NCBI GenBank assembly: GCA_945929965.1
Contig: CAMEOT010000003.1
Span: 70,670 to 134,669 of the forward strand
Reading direction: 5' to 3'
From: an uncultured Lachnospiraceae bacterium
Lineage (GTDB): Bacteria; Bacillota; Clostridia; Lachnospirales; Lachnospiraceae
DNA: 64,000 nucleotides
Under the pieces are notes generated by a model. It saw only the letters and a program-made list of their open reading frames with translations, was not told the DNA's origin and ran no database searches. Within the stretch, counting starts at the first letter, position 1, and each line of letters opens with the position of its first letter. Made by a program: the position numbers and the translations under genes. Shown one piece after another: positions 8,289 to 16,631 of this stretch.

Positions 8289-9226
8289 AAAAACAGGAGA
8301 ATAAGAACCGGCGCAATTTCCTACTATGTATGGGTGGACTGCTCGTGCTGATCGTATTTGCATTCGCAGGACCGGAAGGGTTGCTACAATTGCAGGATAA
8401 GAGCAGGCTGACCAGGTCAGTCAGCATATCGAATACAGGAACGGATTATACCGTCTGGAAGGAAGAGTATGAGACAGACACCATGCACAGACTTCAAAAT
8501 CTGGCAGACGGTATCGCTGCGGGAAAACAGTACTATATCTCTGAACAAGATTATGAAGCTGCAACAGATGGTGAAATATATGGTCTGATAGATGAATATA
8601 TTTTAAATACGGAATGGAATTACACTTTTCAGGATATGGGAGTGATCCCGGTGGATTATTTTTTCAAAAATATGGATACAGATAACATTTCCATCAAACG
8701 ATATATTTTGTATGATGAAAAGCTGTCGGATGGAGTCGCGATCATGGCCTATGACATCTGTATGCGCATGAAGGAAGAGGAGGTTACGGGAGTCAGTATA
8801 GAGTGTGTCGTGGATTCTGAGACCGGAACACTCTATGCCATGAAGGTTGTGCTGGAAGATGAGACAGAACCTGTCACCTGGGATGATATCGGTGCAGATG
8901 CCCCTTATTATTTTGATTATATGCAGTCCTATCTGCATGATTATAATTCCGGGACCTATATTGAAATCGAAGGAGAGATGCCTTATGATACCAATGCACA
9001 GATCATGTGGGATAAAGAAGCTGAAATAGAAGCGAAGTCCCGGACGACCATGGAAAACGATAACGACGAGTATACGTGTGATCTTGCATACGGAGATCAT
9101 AAGCTGCATCTGATCGCAACACTGCTCAATGCTTCCGAAGGACAACTGGAGAAAGGCATCGGATATCTGTTCGGGATTCGGGAGATCGCAGAAAAGATCC
9201 CGGGTTTTCTGCCGGATATCCAGTAA
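8285..9226 (+). CDS. Membrane-anchored protein of unknown function, third gene of a two-component operon
   Basis: 313 residues: a basic N-terminus, one membrane segment (about 14-34), then an acidic extracellular region rich in Tyr, Asp and Glu with no motif I recognise and no lipobox. It overlaps the kinase stop as ATGA, so it is co-translated with a two-component pair. That position and topology suggest an accessory that senses, presents or is controlled with the kinase; this is inference from context only. No signal peptidase site stands out, so it is probably tethered. Confidence 0.75.
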   Translation: MKKQENKNRRNFLLCMGGLLVLIVFAFAGPEGLLQLQDKSRLTRSVSISNTGTDYTVWKEEYETDTMHRLQNLADGIAAGKQYYISEQDYEAATDGEIYGLIDEYILNTEWNYTFQDMGVIPVDYFFKNMDTDNISIKRYILYDEKLSDGVAIMAYDICMRMKEEEVTGVSIECVVDSETGTLYAMKVVLEDETEPVTWDDIGADAPYYFDYMQSYLHDYNSGTYIEIEGEMPYDTNAQIMWDKEAEIEAKSRTTMENDNDEYTCDLAYGDHKLHLIATLLNASEGQLEKGIGYLFGIREIAEKIPGFLPDIQ

Positions 9227-9340
9227 ATGCATTCCGGAAATACAGGAATCCGGCAAAGCAGCCGGACAGTGATATCAACGTATAAAATAGAAAAATAAAG
9301 AATATATTTTAGAAAAATAAGTCAGGGAGTCAGACTTTTT

Positions 9341-10714
9341 ATGATCACAGAGGTAACAGGCTTTTTACAGAAGACAGACCGGATCGTATGGGGACCCTGG
9401 CTTATTTTTTTATTATTAAGCTGTGGCTGCTATCTGATGATAAGTCTGTTCTTTCTTCCTCTGAGAAATCTGTTGGCGGCACTTGGGCTGGTGTTCCATC
9501 CTAAGAGCCGGAAAGGCACAGATGGGGAAGGGGTTTCTTCTTTTTCAGCACTGACTACGGAACTGGCGGCAACGATAGGTACGGGAAATATCGTAGGCGT
9601 GGCTACTGCCATGGTGCTGGGAGGACCGGGAGCATTGTTCTGGATGCTTTTGTCCGGGATCATCGGGCTGTCGACCAAACTGGTGGAAAGTACGCTGTGT
9701 GTCAGATATCGTGTAAGAGATCACAAAGGAAAACCGGTGGGTGGTCCCATGTATGTTCTTCAAAATGCATTTCCGTATAGACGTATGGGGCGGATCCTTG
9801 CGGTACTGTTTGCAATATTCGCAGTACTAGCCTCCTTTGGCATGGGGAATATGACACAGGGTAATTCTATTGCGGAGGCACTGGCAGTGACTTTTGGAGT
9901 CGAACAGACAGTGACAGGACTGGTGCTTGGTATCCTTACGATTCTGGTAATCCTTGGAGGAATCGATAAAATAGCAAGGGTCACGGAATATCTGGTGCCC
10001 TGTATGGCAGTATTTTATTTGTTCGGAACAGGCATGGTGATCTTTACGCATTTCCATAATCTACCGGCAGGAATTCTGCAGATTTTATGCGGTGCTTTCT
10101 GCCCGGAAGCTATGGCAGGAGGGAGCATTGGATTCTTATGTTCCGGCAGGCAGGCTATGCGCTATGGTGTCTCCCGTGGAGTATTTTCCAACGAAGCGGG
10201 ACTCGGAGCAGCCGGAATTAGTGCGGCTTGTGCAGATACACCGGATGCGGTGCGGCAAGGCTATATCAGCATGACGGGAGTTTTTATCGATACCATTGTG
10301 ATCTGTTCCCTGACAGGGCTTGCCATAGCATCCAGCGGTATGCTGGGACAGAGGGATGCGCAGGGGGAGCTTTTGAACGGAACAGCGCTTATGATCGCTG
10401 TATTTTCCACCACATTTGGCAGGGCGGGGGAATGGATGCTCACGATCTCTATCGCATTGTTTGCGTTTGCTACAATTATTGCATGGGAATATCAGGGAGA
10501 GAAAGCTTTTGAATACCTGGTGGGAAATAGTCGTCGCACAGGGTGGTACCGTATGTGCTATGGAATGTTTGCTTTTTTGGGGGCGGTCTGTTCGCTGGAA
10601 GCGGTATGGGATTTCTCGGATATCTGTAACGGTCTGATGGCAGTGCCGAATCTTCTGGCGGTAGTGATGCTGTCGAAGGGAATCTGCCGGGAAATAAGAA
10701 CATATAAGCTATGA
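9341..10714 (+). CDS. Amino acid carrier (sodium:alanine/glycine symporter, AGCS family)
   Basis: 457 residues with about 10-11 hydrophobic segments. The AGCS signature is clear: SALTTELAATIGTGNIVGVATA, the GGPGALFWM stretch, GGPMYVLQNAF and SNEAGLGAAGISAA. Members bring alanine or glycine in with sodium (sometimes protons). The likely role is uptake of small amino acids for fermentation or wall synthesis. It stands alone between the two-component operon and pepT; the 114-base upstream gap is AT-rich with no promoter that I can defend. Confidence 0.92.
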   Translation: MITEVTGFLQKTDRIVWGPWLIFLLLSCGCYLMISLFFLPLRNLLAALGLVFHPKSRKGTDGEGVSSFSALTTELAATIGTGNIVGVATAMVLGGPGALFWMLLSGIIGLSTKLVESTLCVRYRVRDHKGKPVGGPMYVLQNAFPYRRMGRILAVLFAIFAVLASFGMGNMTQGNSIAEALAVTFGVEQTVTGLVLGILTILVILGGIDKIARVTEYLVPCMAVFYLFGTGMVIFTHFHNLPAGILQILCGAFCPEAMAGGSIGFLCSGRQAMRYGVSRGVFSNEAGLGAAGISAACADTPDAVRQGYISMTGVFIDTIVICSLTGLAIASSGMLGQRDAQGELLNGTALMIAVFSTTFGRAGEWMLTISIALFAFATIIAWEYQGEKAFEYLVGNSRRTGWYRMCYGMFAFLGAVCSLEAVWDFSDICNGLMAVPNLLAVVMLSKGICREIRTYKL

Positions 10715-10754
10715 ACGATCACACCGGAAATTATTTTTTAAATGAAATTAAATA

Positions 10755-10783
10755 TTGAAGCGATGCTGTCACCATGATATGAT
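10755..10783 (+). promoter_or_regulatory. pepT promoter
   Basis: TTGAAG (10755-10760), 17-base spacer, TATGAT (10778-10783). The predicted start of transcription is near 10790, which excludes the longer in-frame ORF beginning at 10755 and supports the ATG at 10866. Confidence 0.65.
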
Positions 10784-10865
10784 AAATAAAATACGGCTAT
10801 ACGGATTTGAGAGAAGTACAAGCCCGGATAAGTTGTATTTGTGTAGAAACGTTAGGAGTGAGATT

Positions 10866-12098
10866 ATGACTAAGACGATTGAAAACTTTTTACGATATGT
10901 GAAGATCGATACCCAGTCCAGTGAAGAGAGCACCACAATCCCCAGCACCATGAAGCAGCACGACCTGGCAGGTCTGCTTGTCAGTGAGCTGGAGACTATG
11001 GGTGCCACAGAGATCACTTATGATCGGGAGCACTGCTATGTCTATGCCACCGTTCCTGCATCCGCAGGCTGCGAGAATGCACCGGTACTGGGCTTTATCG
11101 CCCATATGGATACATCGCCTGCGGTGACGGATACCAATGTGAAGCCCCGGATCGTCGAGAATTATGACGGAAAAGATATCGTACTGAATGCAGCAGAGAA
11201 CATCATTATGAAGACAGCGGATTTCCCGGAGCTGTTAAATTATGTGGGGAAAGATCTGATCGTGACTGATGGAACGACTCTGCTTGGCGCGGATGACAAG
11301 GCAGGAGTTGCCGAGATCATGACTATGGCGGAAGATTTGTTAAAACATCCGGAGAAAAAGCATGGCAAGATCCGCATTGGTTTTACTCCAGATGAGGAAG
11401 TCGGTGCCGGAGCGGATCATTTTGATGTGAAGCTGTTCGGAGCGGATTATGCGTATACCGTAGACGGTGGCGCATTGGGCGAATTGGAATATGAGAACTT
11501 CAATGCTGCCGGAGCAAAGCTTCATGTCTATGGCAGAAGTGTACATCCTGGTTCCGCCAAAGGCAAAATGAAAAATGCCATCCTGATCGCACAGGAGTTC
11601 CAGAAGCTGCTGCCGGTGGAGCAGAATCCAATGTATACCGAAGGCTATGAGGGCTTCTTCCATCTGGATGCCATAAGCGGCAATGTGGAGGAGGTTACTG
11701 CCGACTATATTATCCGTGATCATAACAGACAGCTGTTTGAACAGAAAAAAGAGCTGTTTTTGTCCTGTGCGGATTTCCTGAACCGGAAGTATGGGGAAGG
11801 CACCGTCATAGTGGATATGAAAGATTCTTATTATAATATGCGGGAGATCATGGAGCAGCACATGCACCTGATCGACAATGCGAAAGCAGCCATGGAAGAG
11901 CTGGGAATCGAGCCCAAGGTATCTCCCATCCGCGGCGGTACCGACGGCGCCAGACTGTCCTTCATGGGACTGCCCTGCCCGAACCTGTGCACCGGCGGAG
12001 AAAATTATCACGGCAGATATGAGTATGCCTGTGTACAGTCCATGGAAAAGACGACCGGACTTTTGATCGCCATTGCGGCAAAATACGCAGACAGATAA
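10866..12098 (+). CDS. pepT: Peptidase T (tripeptide aminopeptidase)
   Basis: 410 residues, the usual PepT length. Cytosolic zinc M20-family enzyme that removes the N-terminal residue of tripeptides. Metal and catalytic stretches: [30 protein letters not shown] with the general base Glu, [16 protein letters not shown], and near the end [19 protein letters not shown]. The start at 10866 has AGGAG 9 bases upstream and begins [18 protein letters not shown], the normal family N-terminus. Probably works with peptide uptake in a protein-fermenting lifestyle. Confidence 0.95.
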   Translation: MTKTIENFLRYVKIDTQSSEESTTIPSTMKQHDLAGLLVSELETMGATEITYDREHCYVYATVPASAGCENAPVLGFIAHMDTSPAVTDTNVKPRIVENYDGKDIVLNAAENIIMKTADFPELLNYVGKDLIVTDGTTLLGADDKAGVAEIMTMAEDLLKHPEKKHGKIRIGFTPDEEVGAGADHFDVKLFGADYAYTVDGGALGELEYENFNAAGAKLHVYGRSVHPGSAKGKMKNAILIAQEFQKLLPVEQNPMYTEGYEGFFHLDAISGNVEEVTADYIIRDHNRQLFEQKKELFLSCADFLNRKYGEGTVIVDMKDSYYNMREIMEQHMHLIDNAKAAMEELGIEPKVSPIRGGTDGARLSFMGLPCPNLCTGGENYHGRYEYACVQSMEKTTGLLIAIAAKYADR

Positions 12099-12133
12099 TA
12101 GATACAGATATTTAGAAAGGCAATATTTTTTAT

Positions 12134-13549
12134 ATGACAAATGTAACACAAATGAACGAAACCGACAGACAGTATTATTTTATGGAGAAAGCCTCCGGTT
12201 ATGTGGCAAAGCTTGGAGAAGAACTGGGAAGAAAGCCTACCTGCTGTGTGACTACCTTTGGGTGTCAAATGAACGCCAGGGATTCGGAAAAACTGGTGGG
12301 AATCCTGGAAAAAGTCGGCTATGAGATCATTGAAGATGAGAATGCGGACTTTGTGATCTATAATACCTGTACGGTGAGAGATAACGCCAACCAGCGTGTC
12401 TATGGAAGACTGGGAGTATTAAACGGCTATAAAAGGAAAAATCCGCATATGAAGATCGCACTGTGCGGCTGTATGATGCAGGAACCCACCGTGATCGAGA
12501 AGATTAAAAACAGTTACCGCTTCGTGGATCTGATCTTCGGAACTCATAATATTTTCAAATTCGCAGAGCTGTTATGCTCCCTGTTTGAAAATGAGGGAAT
12601 GGTCATTGATATCTGGAAGGATACGGACAAGATCGTGGAAGATCTGCCGGTGGAGAGAAAGTATTCTTTCAAATCAGGTATCAATATTATGTTCGGCTGC
12701 AATAATTTCTGCAGCTATTGTATTGTCCCCTATGTCCGCGGCAGAGAGCGAAGCCGTAATCCGAAGGATATCATCCGGGAGATCGAGGGTCTGGTGGCAG
12801 ACGGCGTTGTAGAGATCATGCTGCTGGGACAGAATGTAAATTCTTACGGTAAAAATCTGGAAGAGCCCATTACCTTTGCGCAGCTTTTACAGGAAGTAGA
12901 AAGAATCGAGGGATTGGAGCGGATTCGTTTCATGACCTCCCACCCCAAGGATCTGTCGGATGAGCTGATCGAGGTGATGAAGCATTCAAAGAAGATCTGC
13001 AGACACCTCCATCTTCCTTTGCAGTCCGGTTCCACGAAGATATTAAAAGCAATGAACCGTCGTTATACTAAGGAACAGTATCTGGAACTGGCGGAGAAGA
13101 TCCGTAAGGAGATTCCGGATATGGCGATCACTACGGATATTATCGTAGGATTCCCCGGAGAGACGAAGGAAGACGTAGACGAGAGCATCGATGTGATCCG
13201 TCGCGTAAAATACGACAATGCCTTTACCTTTATCTATTCCAAACGAACCGGAACACCGGCTGCAGCCATGGAGCAGGTGCCGGAGGAACTGGTAAAGGAG
13301 CAGTTTGATCGGGTGCTTAAGACCGTGCAGGAGACAGCAAGGGAACAGGTATCCAGGTATCAGGGACAGATCTGCGATGTGCTGGTAGAAGAGATCAATG
13401 AAAATGACAGTTCCTTAGTGACCGGAAGAATGTCAAATAATACGCTGGTACATTTTCCGGGAGATGCATCACTGGTGGGAAAGCTTGTGAATGTTTCACT
13501 GGATGAATGCCATGGATTTTACTATATGGGGCATATGGTTCGGTCATGA
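12134..13549 (+). CDS. miaB: tRNA-2-methylthio-N6-dimethylallyladenosine synthase MiaB
   Basis: Radical SAM enzyme adding the methylthio group to i6A37 of tRNAs reading UNN codons. 471 residues: an N-terminal UPF0004 domain with three cluster cysteines (TFGCQMN, YNTCTVRDNA, CGCMMQ), the radical SAM CxxxCxxC in CNNFCSYCIVPYVRGRE, and a C-terminal TRAM domain. The substrate precursor is made by MiaA, encoded about 8 kb downstream after mutS-mutL; miaB-mutS-mutL-miaA is a common order, interrupted here by two extra genes (GGDEF and SulP). Confidence 0.95.
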   Translation: MTNVTQMNETDRQYYFMEKASGYVAKLGEELGRKPTCCVTTFGCQMNARDSEKLVGILEKVGYEIIEDENADFVIYNTCTVRDNANQRVYGRLGVLNGYKRKNPHMKIALCGCMMQEPTVIEKIKNSYRFVDLIFGTHNIFKFAELLCSLFENEGMVIDIWKDTDKIVEDLPVERKYSFKSGINIMFGCNNFCSYCIVPYVRGRERSRNPKDIIREIEGLVADGVVEIMLLGQNVNSYGKNLEEPITFAQLLQEVERIEGLERIRFMTSHPKDLSDELIEVMKHSKKICRHLHLPLQSGSTKILKAMNRRYTKEQYLELAEKIRKEIPDMAITTDIIVGFPGETKEDVDESIDVIRRVKYDNAFTFIYSKRTGTPAAAMEQVPEELVKEQFDRVLKTVQETAREQVSRYQGQICDVLVEEINENDSSLVTGRMSNNTLVHFPGDASLVGKLVNVSLDECHGFYYMGHMVRS

Positions 13550-13654
13550 ACCTGACTGAGGGAAAGCGACATTCGCATAGGATTCTTCAGGTAAAGAGTT
13601 CATGACTTTGATGAATAAATATGACAGACGAATAAATTGTAAAAGGGAATCGAA

Positions 13655-14707
13655 ATGGAAGAACAAGAGAAGAAAAAAAGAATAGAACTGGAACAGGACA
13701 TGTCCTGGAAAATGTATCAGATACTGACGATAACGGCGTGCACCGCAAATCTGATCGGAACAATCTGCAATTTCTGTATTCACGGTACGAAACTGCCGAC
13801 CATAATCTGCGGGATATGCCTGCTGATAATCGTGACCATCGGCATTATCGGATGGACTACGAAAAAGGTGCAAATACCGGCGGTCTTGATCATATTACTA
13901 CTTGTATGGTTTGAATTTCCTTATTTGTATTATTGCTACGGGGATGCCTCTATCGTATATCTGATTCTGGGAGTCGTTGGACTGGCGATATTTTTTCCGA
14001 GAAATGTGGTGATCGTTTCTTTTGCAGTTACAATGCTGGACTATCTGGTGATCATGATGAGCAGCTTTGGACGGCCTTCCGTATGGAGAAATATGGATGA
14101 AGCGGGTAAAATAGGAACTACGCTTGGATCCTTTGCTATTGTGGGAGTGTCTGTATTTGCCATGATATTTGAATTGCTCAGAAGATACGAGGAACAACGA
14201 AAGCAATTGCTGAGTCTGAGTGAAGATTTGAACTTTGCAGCGAACCATGATCCTCTGACTAGGCTGTATAATCGTCGCTATCTTGTAAATCAGGTGAATG
14301 AATGGATGTGCAAGCCGGGCAAGAACTTCTGGATCGTATTGATGGATGTAGATGATTTCAAGGCAGTCAATGATACCTATGGGCATGGATACGGTGATGA
14401 TGTACTGCGGGAAGCCGGCAGACTGATGCTGGAAGAAATGCAGGGAAAAGGAATCGCGGCCCGGTTCGGCGGCGAGGAGTTTATGCTGGTGTTTGAACAG
14501 GATGATCGGGAACAAGTGTTACATTCATTCCGGAATATTCAGGAAGGCTTAAGGAGATATTCCCAGAATACCAGGCAGACAGATATTACCATCAGCGGTG
14601 GAATGGAGCGTTATGAGGCTGATAAACAGCTGGATCTATTGTTTACTTCTGTGGACCGGAAATTATATACTGCTAAAAATAACGGTAAAAACTGTATTGT
14701 AGAATAG
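13655..14707 (+). CDS. Membrane GGDEF protein (probable diguanylate cyclase)
   Basis: 350 residues: about six hydrophobic segments (about 25-180), a short coiled linker, then a GGDEF domain with the intact active site GGEEF (272-276) and upstream DPLTRLYNRR and DVDDFKAVND metal and substrate stretches. It should make cyclic-di-GMP. The position where an RxxD inhibitory site would sit reads KGIA, so product inhibition by that route is not expected. The membrane part shows no recognised sensor family. It stands alone, inserted between miaB and a SulP transporter. Confidence 0.9.
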   Translation: MEEQEKKKRIELEQDMSWKMYQILTITACTANLIGTICNFCIHGTKLPTIICGICLLIIVTIGIIGWTTKKVQIPAVLIILLLVWFEFPYLYYCYGDASIVYLILGVVGLAIFFPRNVVIVSFAVTMLDYLVIMMSSFGRPSVWRNMDEAGKIGTTLGSFAIVGVSVFAMIFELLRRYEEQRKQLLSLSEDLNFAANHDPLTRLYNRRYLVNQVNEWMCKPGKNFWIVLMDVDDFKAVNDTYGHGYGDDVLREAGRLMLEEMQGKGIAARFGGEEFMLVFEQDDREQVLHSFRNIQEGLRRYSQNTRQTDITISGGMERYEADKQLDLLFTSVDRKLYTAKNNGKNCIVE

Positions 14708-14739
14708 GTTTAAAATAGCTTTAAAATAATAAAAAAGTC

Positions 14740-14768
14740 TTGCAAAGCTTAAAAAATAGAGATATGAT
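14740..14768 (+). promoter_or_regulatory. Promoter of the SulP gene
   Basis: TTGCAA (14740-14745), 17-base spacer, TATGAT (14763-14768). The expected start of transcription (about 14775) coincides with the first bases of the hairpin that follows. Confidence 0.65.
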
Positions 14769-14773
14769 AAGAC

Positions 14774-14817
14774 CCGTGTGATTTTATAAAAATTTTATAA
14801 TTTCACACGGTTTTTTT
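14774..14817 (+). terminator. Hairpin with T-run upstream of the SulP gene
   Basis: Stem CCGTGTGA (14774-14781) / TCACACGG (14803-14810), with further AT pairing inside the loop (TTTTATAA...TTATAA), followed by seven T. It could terminate the GGDEF transcript, but it also lies at the predicted 5' end of the SulP transcript and might act as an attenuator or 5' stabiliser there. Confidence 0.7.
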
Positions 14818-14846
14818 ACTGAGGAGATTATATTGAGGAGAATGTT

Positions 14847-16496
14847 ATGGAAAAATTGAAACCGAAGCTTTTCTCTGTGATGAAAAGCTACACGAAAGAA
14901 CAGTTTGTAAAAGATGTGATCGCAGGTATCATTGTAGCGATTATTGCCCTGCCCTTATCCATTGCACTGGCACTGGCTTCCGGAGTAACGCCTGAAAAAG
15001 GTATTTACACCGCCATTACGGCAGGCTTTGTGATCTCTTTCTTAGGTGGCAGCCGTGTACAGATCGCAGGCCCTACTGCGGCATTTGCCACTATTGTTGC
15101 AGGAATTGTAGCGAAGAACGGGATGGACGGTCTGATCATAGCGACATTGTTAGCGGGTGTGATCCTGATCCTGATGGGTTTCTTACGACTTGGCAATCTG
15201 ATCAAGTTTATACCCTATACGATCACCACCGGTTTTACTTCCGGTATTGCTGTGACGATCTTTATCGGACAGATCAAGGACTTCCTGGGACTGACCATTG
15301 TCAGCGAAGAGCCGCTGATCGAGACCATGGATAAACTGAAAGCAGTATTTCAGTTCATCTCCACCACAAATGTGCAGGCGCTGCTTGTAGGTGTGATCAG
15401 TCTCCTGATCCTGATCCTGTGGCAGTATCTGCCGGGATTTTGCAAGAAGATTCCCCCTTCTCTGATCGCGGTACTGGTGGGAAGTGCCATGGTAGCACTG
15501 CTTAACATGAATGTTAATACAATTGGAGATCTGTATGAGATTTCCAATAAGCTTCCGTCAATTTCTCTGCCCACTTTCAGCCTGAAAACGGTACAGAACG
15601 TCCTGCCGGATGCTTTTACCATCGCGATTCTGGCGGCCATTGAGTCATTGCTTTCCTGCGTGGTAGCGGACAGTATGGTGAACAGCAGACATCGTTCCAA
15701 TATGGAACTGATCGCCCAGGGTGCCGGCAACATTACCTCTGCATTGTTCGGCGGAATCCCCGCCACCGGTGCCATCGCGAGAACTGCTGCCAATGTGAAA
15801 AACGGCGGACGTACCCCTATTGCCGGTATGGTTCATTCCGTGACCCTTTTGTTGATTCTGGTAGTACTGATGCCTTATGCGGCACTGATCCCCATGCCCA
15901 CCATTGCAGCTATTCTGTTCATGGTGGCTTACAATATGTGCGACTGGCGTAAATTTGTAGGTCTGTGCAAGACCGCACCCAAGAGTGACATTATCGTTCT
16001 GGTGACCACATTTGTACTGACTGTTGTATTCGATCTGGTAGTAGCGATTGAGGTAGGTATTTTATTGGCAGCCATTCTGTTCATGAAGCGTATGAGCGAT
16101 GTGACGGAAGTGGAAGGCTGGAAATACGTGGATGAGGATGATGATGCGGACAGCCTGTCCTTAAGAGTCGTACCTCACAACACCATGGTCTACGAAGTGA
16201 GTGGTCCCTTATTCTTCGGTGCAGCGGACAAGATCCTGAAGATCACATTAGATGAGAAGATGAACTGCCTGGTACTGCGTATGCGCAGTGTGAGCGCCAT
16301 TGATGCCACAGCTATGCATAATCTGGAGCAGTTATATGCAGACTGTAAGAAGAAAAACATCCAGATCATTCTGTCCCATGTAGGGGAACAGCCCATGCAT
16401 GTCATGGAGAAGAGCGGATTCTTAGATAAGGTGGGCAGAGAAAATGTCTGTGCCCATATTGATGATGCACTGGAACGTGCAGCAAAGCTGCAGTAA
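14847..16496 (+). CDS. SulP family anion transporter with STAS domain
   Basis: 549 residues: an SLC26/SulP membrane domain of about 12-14 spans (about 20-410) and a C-terminal STAS domain (about 440-545; NCLVLRMRSVSAIDATAMHNLEQ). The family core stretch GITPxxG-like reads LASGVTPEKGIYTA; GGSRVQIAGPTAAF and GGIPATGAIARTAANV are also typical. Substrates in bacteria include sulfate, bicarbonate and dicarboxylates; the sequence does not say which. The GAGGAGAATGTT ribosome binding site gives the start. No carbonic anhydrase or sulfur gene is nearby to settle the substrate. Confidence 0.92.
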   Translation: MEKLKPKLFSVMKSYTKEQFVKDVIAGIIVAIIALPLSIALALASGVTPEKGIYTAITAGFVISFLGGSRVQIAGPTAAFATIVAGIVAKNGMDGLIIATLLAGVILILMGFLRLGNLIKFIPYTITTGFTSGIAVTIFIGQIKDFLGLTIVSEEPLIETMDKLKAVFQFISTTNVQALLVGVISLLILILWQYLPGFCKKIPPSLIAVLVGSAMVALLNMNVNTIGDLYEISNKLPSISLPTFSLKTVQNVLPDAFTIAILAAIESLLSCVVADSMVNSRHRSNMELIAQGAGNITSALFGGIPATGAIARTAANVKNGGRTPIAGMVHSVTLLLILVVLMPYAALIPMPTIAAILFMVAYNMCDWRKFVGLCKTAPKSDIIVLVTTFVLTVVFDLVVAIEVGILLAAILFMKRMSDVTEVEGWKYVDEDDDADSLSLRVVPHNTMVYEVSGPLFFGAADKILKITLDEKMNCLVLRMRSVSAIDATAMHNLEQLYADCKKKNIQIILSHVGEQPMHVMEKSGFLDKVGRENVCAHIDDALERAAKLQ

Positions 16497-16533
16497 GTGT
16501 GAAAAACTATCATTTTTCATAGGGGTTCTTTAA

Positions 16534-16562
16534 TTTACAACCTCAATATTTTGTGCTAAGAT
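16534..16562 (+). promoter_or_regulatory. mutS promoter
   Basis: TTTACA (16534-16539), 17-base spacer, TAAGAT (16557-16562). The predicted start (about 16569) falls at the beginning of an adjacent hairpin. Confidence 0.6.
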
Positions 16563-16566
16563 AGAT

Positions 16567-16594
16567 GCGGATACGCAAGCTTTTGCGTGTCCGC
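16567..16594 (+). promoter_or_regulatory. 5' leader hairpin before mutS
   Basis: Stem GCGGATACGCAA (16567-16578) / TTGCGTGTCCGC (16583-16594), with one G-T pair and a 4-base loop, followed by TTTGTC. The tail is too short for a confident terminator; it would form the very 5' end of the mutS mRNA. Confidence 0.55.
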
Positions 16595-16631
16595 TTTGTC
16601 GTGGATCCTTTTTACAGAACAGGAGAAGATC

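Noticed and set aside
11340..12149. 269-codon minus-strand ORF opposite pepT
   Set aside because: Fully antisense to a well-supported gene, low-complexity His/Ile-rich translation, no ribosome binding site.
13898..14515. 205-codon minus-strand ORF opposite the GGDEF gene
   Set aside because: Shadow ORF; the plus-strand product has intact catalytic motifs.
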